Assembly (NCBI GenBank): GCA_965369945.1
Contig: CBDUST010000068.1
Location: 1-16,371, forward strand
Length of the DNA: 16,371 nucleotides
Source of the DNA: JADFNO01 sp965369945
Lineage (GTDB): Bacteria; Planctomycetota; Phycisphaerae; Phycisphaerales; SM1A02
Direction of reading: 5' to 3'
Shown: positions 1 through 5,102 of the stretch, in pieces
Layout of the letters: each line of letters begins with the position of its first letter
How positions within the stretch are numbered: position 1 is the first letter of the stretch
The notes under the pieces: generated by a model
What the model was told of the DNA's origin: nothing
The model's input: only the letters and a program-made list of their open reading frames with translations
The model's database searches: none
Made by a program: the position numbers and the translations under genes

Positions 1-355
1 AGCCGACGAACAGCAGGATCACCAGCACCAGTCCGACCAAGTTCGCCAGAACCGTCCAAGCGATCGCTGGCATCCAGGAATCCATCGCCTGCACGTCCTC
101 CTCGGGCATCCCCATATCGCGCAACCAGTTCATATACCAGGGCAAAATGAAAGGATACGCCACGCCACAAAACACGCCCAAGAGCCCCATGCCTGAGTAG
201 ATGACGCCGAGGACGCCGACGACTGTCGGCCAGGTGCTACCCGGCGGGGGAGGCGGTTTGGCCTGCGTTGGTGGTGCCAACGGTGCTGACCGTTCCGGCA
301 CTTGCGCCTCACTTGCGTAAGTTTCACCCTCGTTCATGTGTTCGACCCCACTCAT
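1..355 (-). CDS. Partial membrane protein of unknown function
   Basis: I do not recognise this gene. The reading frame is open from the ATG at 355 to the left edge with no stop, so the C-terminus is missing (about 118 residues visible). The N-terminal 40 residues are polar and proline-rich, with a run of five prolines, and look cytoplasmic and disordered. Two hydrophobic segments follow: one near residues 45-70, containing VVGVLGVIYSGMGLLGVFCG, and one at the truncated end, containing ANLVGLVLVILLFVG. A short acidic loop lies between them. Alternative starts are an in-frame ATG at 337, which has a GGGG stretch 8 bases upstream, and a GTG at 361. It follows pheS by 43 bases with no visible terminator, so it may be cotranscribed with it. 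No enzymatic motif is visible. Confidence 0.6.
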   Translation of the reverse strand, partial: MSGVEHMNEGETYASEAQVPERSAPLAPPTQAKPPPPPGSTWPTVVGVLGVIYSGMGLLGVFCGVAYPFILPWYMNWLRDMGMPEEDVQAMDSWMPAIAWTVLANLVGLVLVILLFVG

Positions 356-398
356 CTTCACGCAATTCAGTCAGGTCAACCAAACACCATACGACGGT

Positions 399-1418
399 TC
401 AGAATTGACGCAGGAAGCGCGCGTCGTTCTCAAACAGCCAGCGGATGTCTGCGATACCGTACTTGCGCATCGCGATTCGTTCGATCCCCAGCCCAAAGGC
501 AAAGCCGGTCCACTGTTGCGGATCGTACCCGACGGCTTCGAACACGTTGGGATCAACCAATCCGCACCCGCCCAGCTCCACCCATTGCCATTTCCCTTTG
601 ACCTTCATTTTCATATCCACTTCGGCTGAAGGCTCGGTGAAGGGAAAGAAGCTCGGCCGCATTCGCACCTGGGCCTCGGGCCCAAAGTACGCACGGGCAA
701 ACTGAAACAGCGTTGTCTTGAGATCAACCATCGTTACGTTCTGATCGACGTACAACCCCTCGACCTGGTGAAACATGCTGTAGTGGGTGGCGTCATGCGT
801 ATCCGGTCGATACACGCGCCCGACCGAGATCACCTTCAACGGCGGCTTCACCTTCATCATCGTGCGTATCTGCACCGTCGACGTCTGGCTCCGCAGCATC
901 AGGCTTTCGCCCGGCTCAGTTGCACTCGAATCGGGACCCTGGAGATAAAAGTTATCGATCGGATCGCGCGCAGGATGGTCCTTGGGAATGTTCAGTGCGT
1001 CGAAGTTGTGCCATTCGTCCTCGACCTCCGGGCCGTAGGCGACCGAAAAACCCATCCGAGCGAAGACGTCGGTGATCTCGTCGATGGTTCGGGTAATCAC
1101 ATGGCGTCGCCCCTGACCGCAGGGCAGACCAGGCTCGGTTACATCGATCGTTGGGCCGGCACGGCGAACAGATCGCCCCTCGACCAGACCCTTCTTCTCG
1201 TCGAACGCAGTCTCTAGGCACTGCTTGACGACATTGAGCCGTTTGCCGACCGCAGGTTTCTCCGAGGCTGCGACGTTCTTCATCTGCGGCATGATCGCCT
1301 TGAGCCGACCCTTGGTGCCCAGGTACTTCACACGCCATGCCTCGACAGCCTGCGCATCGGTCGCCGCAGCCAGTTCATCGATCGCCTGCGTCTGAAGTTG
1401 ATCGAGTTCGTGAAGCAC
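399..1418 (-). CDS. pheS: Phenylalanine--tRNA ligase alpha subunit
   Basis: This is the catalytic alpha subunit of the cytoplasmic alpha2-beta2 phenylalanyl-tRNA synthetase, which charges tRNA-Phe using ATP. The 339-residue length is normal. Residues 1-85 form the N-terminal coiled-coil arm, with the conserved VKYLGTKGRL. The class II core follows: motif 1 around 108-125, motif 2 around 200-222 (GRVYRPD then FHQVEGLYVD), and motif 3 at 305-317 (GFAFGLGIERIAM). Ala307 in GFAFG matches the E. coli Ala294 position that sets substrate pocket size. The C-terminus ENDARFLRQF is typical. The start is a GTG with a stop 8 codons upstream, so little other choice exists, and there is no Shine-Dalgarno sequence. 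pheT is not adjacent here; the next gene is an unrelated membrane protein. A terminator separates pheS from rplQ. Confidence 0.97.
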   Translation of the reverse strand: MLHELDQLQTQAIDELAAATDAQAVEAWRVKYLGTKGRLKAIMPQMKNVAASEKPAVGKRLNVVKQCLETAFDEKKGLVEGRSVRRAGPTIDVTEPGLPCGQGRRHVITRTIDEITDVFARMGFSVAYGPEVEDEWHNFDALNIPKDHPARDPIDNFYLQGPDSSATEPGESLMLRSQTSTVQIRTMMKVKPPLKVISVGRVYRPDTHDATHYSMFHQVEGLYVDQNVTMVDLKTTLFQFARAYFGPEAQVRMRPSFFPFTEPSAEVDMKMKVKGKWQWVELGGCGLVDPNVFEAVGYDPQQWTGFAFGLGIERIAMRKYGIADIRWLFENDARFLRQF

Positions 1419-1425
1419 GACACGG

Positions 1426-1431
1426 AGTGTA
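1426..1431 (-). promoter_or_regulatory. Possible -10 element for pheS (weak)
   Basis: TACACT on the minus strand ends 7 bases before the pheS GTG, just downstream of the rplQ terminator. No good -35 hexamer is seen 16-18 bases upstream. If it is real, transcription would start at or beside the GTG and give a leaderless mRNA, which would fit the lack of a Shine-Dalgarno sequence. The support is weak. Confidence 0.2.
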
Positions 1432-1461
1432 GCGGCAAATCACGTCGCGCGGCAGACACAG

Positions 1462-1489
1462 AAAAGGCCGCCCCGAAACGGACGGCCTT
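1462..1489 (-). terminator. Rho-independent terminator after rplQ
   Basis: On the minus strand a 10-bp stem (AAGGCCGTCC paired with GGGGCGGCCTT, including one G-U pair and a 6-base loop) is followed directly by TTTT. It lies about 29 bases after the rplQ stop and upstream of pheS, so it marks the end of the ribosomal transcription unit. There is no matching T-run on the plus strand, so it acts in one direction. Confidence 0.85.
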
Positions 1490-1517
1490 GGAATCTCGTC
1501 AACATCGAGCTGATCGA

Positions 1518-2282
1518 TCACGAGCCCGCGTCGGTCTTTTCTTCATCGCCTTGATCTGCGGAGGCCTCTCCTTCGGGCGCGCCGGTCTCATCTTTCGGCG
1601 CGGCTGAATCATCCGATTCAGGCTCAGCCACTGCGGTTGCGGTGACCGGCTCACTGTCGGATTCCGTTTCAGATTCTGCCCCTGCGTCGGTTGAGTCTTC
1701 CGCAGCACTACCGGTCTTGCGGAGTTTGGCGTAGTAAGCGGTACGCCGGTCTGCCTTCTCACGACGGCGTGACGTTCCGCCTCCGATCTGCGGGCCTTCC
1801 TCGCGACCCACAAGTTGCAAAAGCACGAGATCGGTCCCGTCACCCAAGCGGTGCTTGGAGAGCTTGACGATTCGTGTATACCCGCCGTCGCGGTCTGCGA
1901 ACAGCGGCGCAATCTTGGTAAGGATGTGCTGCACCAGACGTGGCGCTTTGCGCACTTCGCCGTAGCGATTGAACTCGATATCGCTCTGATCGGGAAGGTC
2001 GAAATACGGGTTGTCCTTTCGGGCATCCGGGACACTGGGATCAGCGACCCAGGAATGAATGGCTCGATCGTTGAGCTTGGCTTCGATGCGACGACGAGCG
2101 CTGAACGTCCCTTTCTTGGCGATGGTGATGATCTTCTCGACGAACGGCTGCACCGCCTGGGCCTTGGGCAACGTTGTCTCGATCTGCCCGTGCTCGAACA
2201 GACCCGCCGCAAGGTTGCGGAGCATCGCCCGGCGATGTTCGCCGTCACGGGTCAGATGTTTTCCGAAGACACGGTGACGCAT
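1518..2282 (-). CDS. rplQ: 50S ribosomal protein L17 with insertion and acidic tail
   Basis: L17 is a large-subunit protein near the peptide exit region. Residues 1-77 carry the family signature MRHRVFGKHLTRDGEHRRAM and IETTLPKA. Residues about 117-160 carry the second half, including FADRDGGYTRI and a family-like strand. At 254 residues it is about twice the E. coli length of 127. The excess has two parts: an insertion of roughly 38 residues (about 78-116, rich in D, P and aromatics) and a C-terminal tail. The tail is basic at 171-190 and then strongly acidic and low-complexity (E, D, S, A) from 191 to 254. The start has AGGAG 8 bases upstream. It is the last gene of the alpha part, 48 bases after rpoA and before a strong terminator. 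Confidence 0.96.
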   Translation of the reverse strand: MRHRVFGKHLTRDGEHRRAMLRNLAAGLFEHGQIETTLPKAQAVQPFVEKIITIAKKGTFSARRRIEAKLNDRAIHSWVADPSVPDARKDNPYFDLPDQSDIEFNRYGEVRKAPRLVQHILTKIAPLFADRDGGYTRIVKLSKHRLGDGTDLVLLQLVGREEGPQIGGGTSRRREKADRRTAYYAKLRKTGSAAEDSTDAGAESETESDSEPVTATAVAEPESDDSAAPKDETGAPEGEASADQGDEEKTDAGS

Positions 2283-2307
2283 GGGACACTCTCCTGGTCG
2301 GAGCCCG

Positions 2308-2323
2308 GCGGTCTTCCGACCGC
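2308..2323 (-). other. Hairpin in rpoA-rplQ spacer
   Basis: A perfect 6-bp inverted repeat, GCGGTC and GACCGC, encloses GGAA on the minus strand, giving a possible GNRA-type tetraloop. It sits in the 48-base spacer upstream of the rplQ ribosome binding site. There is no T-run, so it is not a terminator. It could affect mRNA stability or rplQ translation; this is inference. Confidence 0.45.
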
Positions 2324-2330
2324 GGGGACG

Positions 2331-3338
2331 TCAGACATTCGTTTGCTGCTCGAACCCTTCCGGCAGGGAAATACCAAGGCTCAGCCCAAGTTCATCGAGC
2401 TTACGCTTGACCTCGCGCAATGACGTCTTACCGAAACTGCGCACAGTGAGCAGCTCGCCTTCATCCTTGCGCACCAACTCACCGACAGTTTGAAGTTCCG
2501 CTGACTCGAGGCAGTTGCTGGCACGGACGGACAAATCGAGATCGGCGAGCGACATGTTGAGCTTACGAATCAACTCCTCGTCAACATTGCCGGCTGCATT
2601 GGCATCGATCGAAACCCGTTCGGCGCCCAACTCGAAGTATTGCACGAATGGATTCAGGTGCTTGCGCAGAATCTTGGCAGCCTCAACCAGCGCCAACTCC
2701 GGTACGATCGTCTCATCCGTCCAAATATCCATCGTGAGCCGGTCGTAGTTCGTCTTCTGGCCGATCCGTGTGTCCTCGACTCGGTACCGAACGCGCTGCA
2801 CCGGACTGAAGATCGCGTCAATCGGAATCAGTCCGATCTCTTGCTCCTCGCGATCGGCATACTGCTCCGACGCCGGCTGATATCCCCGGCCGTTGGCGAC
2901 CGTCATCGTCGCCTCGAAATCGACCTCGTCGGTAAGCGTGGCAATGATGTGCTCCGGGTTGTGAATCGCGACGGCGGTATCGGCCTCAATGAGGTCGGCC
3001 GTCACGTCACCCGGACCGGTCGCCGCCAGCCGCAGCGGTTTAGGCTGATCGCCGTCGAGGCTGATCACGAGCCCTTTCATGTTCAGGACGATGTCCACGA
3101 CGTCTTGGAGCACTCCGGGAATGCTGGAGAACTCATGATCAACGCCTTGGATCCTGCAATTGATCACGGCCGCTCCTTCGATGCTGGAAAGAAGGATACG
3201 GCGCAGGCTGTTGCCCACCGTGGTGCCGAGGCCCCGCTCGAACGGTTCGATCATGAAACGCCCAAACGTATCAGTCGCTGAATTGTCATCGATCAGGACT
3301 CGAGCCGGAAGCTCCAGTCCTCTCCATCGAACGTGCAT
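2331..3338 (-). CDS. rpoA: DNA-directed RNA polymerase subunit alpha
   Basis: The alpha subunit dimerises to start RNA polymerase assembly and contacts UP elements and activators through its C-terminal domain. The length of 335 residues is normal. The N-terminal domain (about 1-240) has the dimerisation segment with ERGLGTTVGNSLRRILLSS at 34-52. The C-terminal domain (about 255-325) has LDLSVRASNCL, in which Arg272 and Asn275 match the E. coli DNA-binding Arg265 and Asn268, and a helix-hairpin-helix ending in SLREVKRKLDELGLSLG. The N-terminus MHVRWRGLELP is like that of planctomycete alpha subunits as I recall them. It follows rpsK after an unusually long 172-base spacer that lacks rpsD. No clear Shine-Dalgarno sequence lies directly upstream of the ATG. 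Confidence 0.98.
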   Translation of the reverse strand: MHVRWRGLELPARVLIDDNSATDTFGRFMIEPFERGLGTTVGNSLRRILLSSIEGAAVINCRIQGVDHEFSSIPGVLQDVVDIVLNMKGLVISLDGDQPKPLRLAATGPGDVTADLIEADTAVAIHNPEHIIATLTDEVDFEATMTVANGRGYQPASEQYADREEQEIGLIPIDAIFSPVQRVRYRVEDTRIGQKTNYDRLTMDIWTDETIVPELALVEAAKILRKHLNPFVQYFELGAERVSIDANAAGNVDEELIRKLNMSLADLDLSVRASNCLESAELQTVGELVRKDEGELLTVRSFGKTSLREVKRKLDELGLSLGISLPEGFEQQTNV

Positions 3339-3455
3339 AATTTGATTCCCTAACTCAGCAGTATCCTGAACTCCAGGAACCCGCGCGGTATCGGATATTG
3401 ACTCAGTCCTGCTGATCGACCGGGCCGATCCTTCTTTCGCACGGGAGAAACGATC

Positions 3456-3490
3456 GTTGGTTGTTGGTTATTAGTTGTTAGTTATTAGTT
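3456..3490 (-). repeat. 7-bp tandem repeat, five copies
   Basis: Five head-to-tail heptamers with plus-strand units GTTGGTT, GTTGGTT, ATTAGTT, GTTAGTT and ATTAGTT (consensus RTTRGTT; minus strand AACYAAY). This AT-rich block stands out in a GC-rich cluster. It lies in the 172-base rpsK-rpoA spacer, the place where rpsD is found in many bacteria. The rest of the spacer has a 5-bp inverted repeat (GATCG/CGATC, 3414-3430) and no reading frame of note. Confidence 0.8.
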
Positions 3491-3510
3491 AATGCCATGA
3501 TGCCTTCTTC

Positions 3511-3885
3511 CTACACACGCCTTCGTTTCCGTGGACGACAGCCGTTGTGAGGAATCGGCGTGTGATCTTCGACGGCGGAGATCGCCAGCCCATTGGCCTT
3601 GAGCGAGGTGACCGCCGGCTCACGACCCGAGCCCGGCCCGGTCACGTGTACCTCAATCTCCCGCATTCCCATCCGTTTCGCCTTGACGGCGACCTTCTCG
3701 GCCGCCCGGCTGGCCGCAAACGGCGTCGCCTTGCGAGCGCCTTTGAATCCCACGGTGCCGGCGGAGTCCCAACACAACGTCTCGCCGTTCACGTCGGTGA
3801 TCGTGATCATCGTGTTGTTGAACGTCGCTTTGATGTGGGCGATGCCCTTGATGACGTTCCGCCGGATTTTCTTTTTCTTGGCCAT
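3511..3885 (-). CDS. rpsK: 30S ribosomal protein S11
   Basis: S11 sits on the platform of the 30S subunit and helps shape the mRNA exit site with S7 and S18. The 124-residue protein begins MAKKKKIRRNVIKGIAHIK, which is the usual N-terminus, and carries the family signature SAGTVGFKGARKATPFAA and the invariant end TPIPHNGCRPRKRRRV. The frame stays open to an upstream ATG at 4032, but that extension has no homology to S11 and runs into rpsM. The ATG at 3885 has AGAGGT about 10 bases upstream. It follows rpsM by 77 bases. rpsD, normally next, is absent. Confidence 0.98.
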   Translation of the reverse strand: MAKKKKIRRNVIKGIAHIKATFNNTMITITDVNGETLCWDSAGTVGFKGARKATPFAASRAAEKVAVKAKRMGMREIEVHVTGPGSGREPAVTSLKANGLAISAVEDHTPIPHNGCRPRKRRRV

Positions 3886-3912
3886 CGACTGAGAACCTCT
3901 TTCGTTGCACGT

Positions 3913-3939
3913 GGCGCCCGAACTGATTCGGAAGGCGCC
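3913..3939 (-). other. Hairpin in rpsM-rpsK spacer
   Basis: On the minus strand GGCGC, a 3-base bulge, CCGAA, the loop TCAG, then TTCGG and GCGCC form a 10-bp two-part stem. It lies between the rpsM stop and the rpsK ribosome binding site. There is no T-run. It could be an RNA-processing or translational control element; no function is shown by the sequence. Confidence 0.5.
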
Positions 3940-3962
3940 TCCCGATCTATCCAGTGCCGGGC

Positions 3963-4343
3963 TTAGTGGCCCTTCACGCCCTTCTTCCCAGCGACCGTCT
4001 TCTTGCGCCCCTTGCGGGTACGGGCGTTGCATTTGGTGCGCTGACCCCGCACGGGCAATCCGCGCCGGTGCCGGTCCCCACGATAACAGCGAATGTCTTT
4101 GAGCCTTTGAATATGCTGTTGAACTTGCCTTCGCAGCGAGCCCTCGACGATGTACGCGCCGTCGATCACCGTGGCGATCTGCGACACCTCTTGGTCGGTC
4201 AGCTCGTTGGCTCGCTTGTCGCCCTCGATCTCCGCTTCAGACAGAATTACATCAGCCGCCTTGGGGCCGATGCCGTGGATGTACCGCAGCGCGTAGCGGA
4301 TCTTCTTCTTTTCGGGAAGGTCTATACCAGCGATACGCGGCAC
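3963..4343 (-). CDS. rpsM: 30S ribosomal protein S13
   Basis: S13 lies at the head of the 30S subunit and forms intersubunit bridges and contacts with P-site tRNA. The 126-residue protein has the family start PRIAGIDLPEKKKIRYALRY, the helix-two-turn-helix segment IHGIGPKAA, and the C-terminal signature YRGDRHRRGLPVRGQRTK. It ends in the usual basic tail with KKTVAGKKGVKGH. The start is GTG, with GGGAG 7 bases upstream; no better ATG exists. It follows rpmJ by 89 bases, and this spacer contains a hairpin just upstream of the ribosome binding site. Confidence 0.98.
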   Translation of the reverse strand: MPRIAGIDLPEKKKIRYALRYIHGIGPKAADVILSEAEIEGDKRANELTDQEVSQIATVIDGAYIVEGSLRRQVQQHIQRLKDIRCYRGDRHRRGLPVRGQRTKCNARTRKGRKKTVAGKKGVKGH

Positions 4344-4363
4344 GGCTCAGCTCCCAATCGGTA

Positions 4364-4393
4364 AACGGCGGTCGAACCAGACGTCGCGCCGTT
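4364..4393 (-). other. Hairpin upstream of rpsM start
   Basis: A 7-bp inverted repeat (AACGGCG at 4364-4370, CGCCGTT at 4387-4393) with a 16-base loop ends about 20 bases before the rpsM GTG and just upstream of its GGGAG. In E. coli the S4 protein represses the alpha operon by binding an RNA pseudoknot at the rpsM start. Here rpsD is not in the cluster, so any such role is a guess. Confidence 0.4.
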
Positions 4394-4432
4394 CTTCCCC
4401 AGAGGTAGCAAGCCTAAGGGGATTACTGTTTC

Positions 4433-4549
4433 CTATCCCTGCCTCTGCTTGAGGCGAGGGTTCTTCTTGTTGATGACGTACCGTTTGCCTTTTCGAATAA
4501 CGATCTGGCAGTCCTTGGTGCGTCGCCTAATGCTACTTTGAACTTTCAT
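4433..4549 (-). CDS. rpmJ: 50S ribosomal protein L36, zinc-ligand-poor form
   Basis: L36 is a very small large-subunit protein that packs against 23S rRNA. The 38-residue frame begins MKVQSSIRRRTKDCQIV and ends in the invariant KQRQG. Of the classical Cys-Cys-Cys-His zinc ligands (positions 11, 14, 27 and 33), only Cys14 is left; the others are Thr, Asn and Leu. This is the cysteine-poor (C-minus) class, with the VINKKNPR segment typical of that class. It starts 42 bases after infA in the standard infA-rpmJ-rpsM order. The ribosome binding site is weak. Confidence 0.95.
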   Translation of the reverse strand: MKVQSSIRRRTKDCQIVIRKGKRYVINKKNPRLKQRQG

Positions 4550-4591
4550 ATCTCAATACACTTCCAGTCTTCGGAGGTCGGTCAACCTAAA

Positions 4592-4807
4592 TCAGTGGCG
4601 ATACGTGATCCGTCCTTTGGTCATGTCGTATGCACTAAGCTCCACCGTCACTCTGTCGCCGGGCAAGATGCGGATGAAGAACTTACGCATCCTGCCGCTC
4701 ACGTAGGCGAGAATCTCGTGTTCATTTTCGAGTTTCACCTTGAACCGAGCGTCGGGCAGCGCCTCAGTTACTTCGCCCTCCAGAGTGATCTTTTCCTCTT
4801 TGGCCAT
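4592..4807 (-). CDS. infA: Translation initiation factor IF-1
   Basis: IF-1 binds the 30S A site during initiation. The 71-residue length is that of the family, and it is a single S1-like OB fold: MAKEEKITLEGEV, then LPDARFKVKLENEHEILAYV, SGRMRKFFIRILPGDRVTVE and a final KGRITYRH. It is preceded by a 295-base spacer with no adk or map and with a promoter-like sequence, so it is probably the first gene of a separate transcript with rpmJ, rpsM, rpsK, rpoA and rplQ. No strong Shine-Dalgarno sequence lies next to the ATG; the nearest purine-rich match is AAAGGA, about 30 bases upstream. Confidence 0.98.
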   Translation of the reverse strand: MAKEEKITLEGEVTEALPDARFKVKLENEHEILAYVSGRMRKFFIRILPGDRVTVELSAYDMTKGRITYRH

Positions 4808-4841
4808 AGGCTTGCTCGTTGCTGCGTTCCATTCCTTTCAG

Positions 4842-4906
4842 CGCCTCCGATCACCCTCAACTCCACGGGCTGCCGTGGACAAATCCTGCCTCTGTTCGTG
4901 GAGGCG
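4842..4906 (-). promoter_or_regulatory. Structured infA leader with alternative pairings
   Basis: The minus-strand leader contains a 6-bp hairpin (CCACGG and CCGTGG, 4863-4878). A 7-bp pairing between CGCCTCC (from 4900-4906) and GGAGGCG (from 4842-4848) would enclose it. The same upstream segment can instead form a 5-bp local hairpin (4888-4892 with 4901-4905), so the two folds exclude each other. The region begins about 35 bases upstream of the infA ATG. A regulatory role is inference only. Confidence 0.3.
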
Positions 4907-5028
4907 TCGAATACCCCAACTCGATCTCCAATCGGCTGAGGACACAACCACCGTCCTTGAACGACCCGCCCGCCGAAGAGTCCCGCCTTGGCCGATTCAC
5001 ACACCTGCCTCGCGATGGCGAACCGGGA

Positions 5029-5056
5029 AGTATAACGGCCGGGCAGGCGTTCTCAA
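5029..5056 (-). promoter_or_regulatory. Sigma-70-type promoter for infA to rplQ
   Basis: On the minus strand TTGAGA (5051-5056), a 16-base spacer and TATACT (5029-5034) match the -35 and -10 consensus at 5 of 6 positions each. Transcription would start near 5022, giving a leader of about 215 bases before infA. It lies directly after the hairpin that follows secY, a layout expected where one transcription unit ends and another starts. Confidence 0.65.
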
Positions 5057-5100
5057 CTCCGGCCTGATTTGGTCTGGCTGGACCGGACCGAGCCGGAGTT
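5055..5100 (-). terminator. Strong hairpin just after secY stop
   Basis: A perfect 9-bp inverted repeat, AACTCCGGC and GCCGGAGTT, encloses 28 bases that contain an inner GGTC/GACC hairpin. It begins 2 bases after the secY stop codon. There is no T-run after it, so it is not a classical rho-independent terminator; it may protect the 3' end of the upstream mRNA or aid termination. Its far arm abuts the -35 element of the infA promoter. Confidence 0.5.
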
Positions 5101-5102
5101 GG

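Noticed and set aside
1815..2423. A 202-codon plus-strand open frame
   Set aside because: It is antisense to rplQ and the end of rpoA; no family features.
3456..3490. CRISPR-like repeat
   Set aside because: The units are 7 bp and directly adjacent with no spacers, so this is a simple tandem repeat.
3339..3510. Remnant of rpsD
   Set aside because: No frame in the spacer shows S4-like residues; only repeats and a small inverted repeat are seen.
3886..4032. Longer S11 N-terminus
   Set aside because: The extension is not S11-like and overlaps rpsM; a ribosome binding site supports 3885.
4768..5004. A 78-codon minus-strand frame in the secY-infA spacer
   Set aside because: It starts with GTG without a Shine-Dalgarno sequence, overlaps the infA start out of frame and resembles neither adk nor map.
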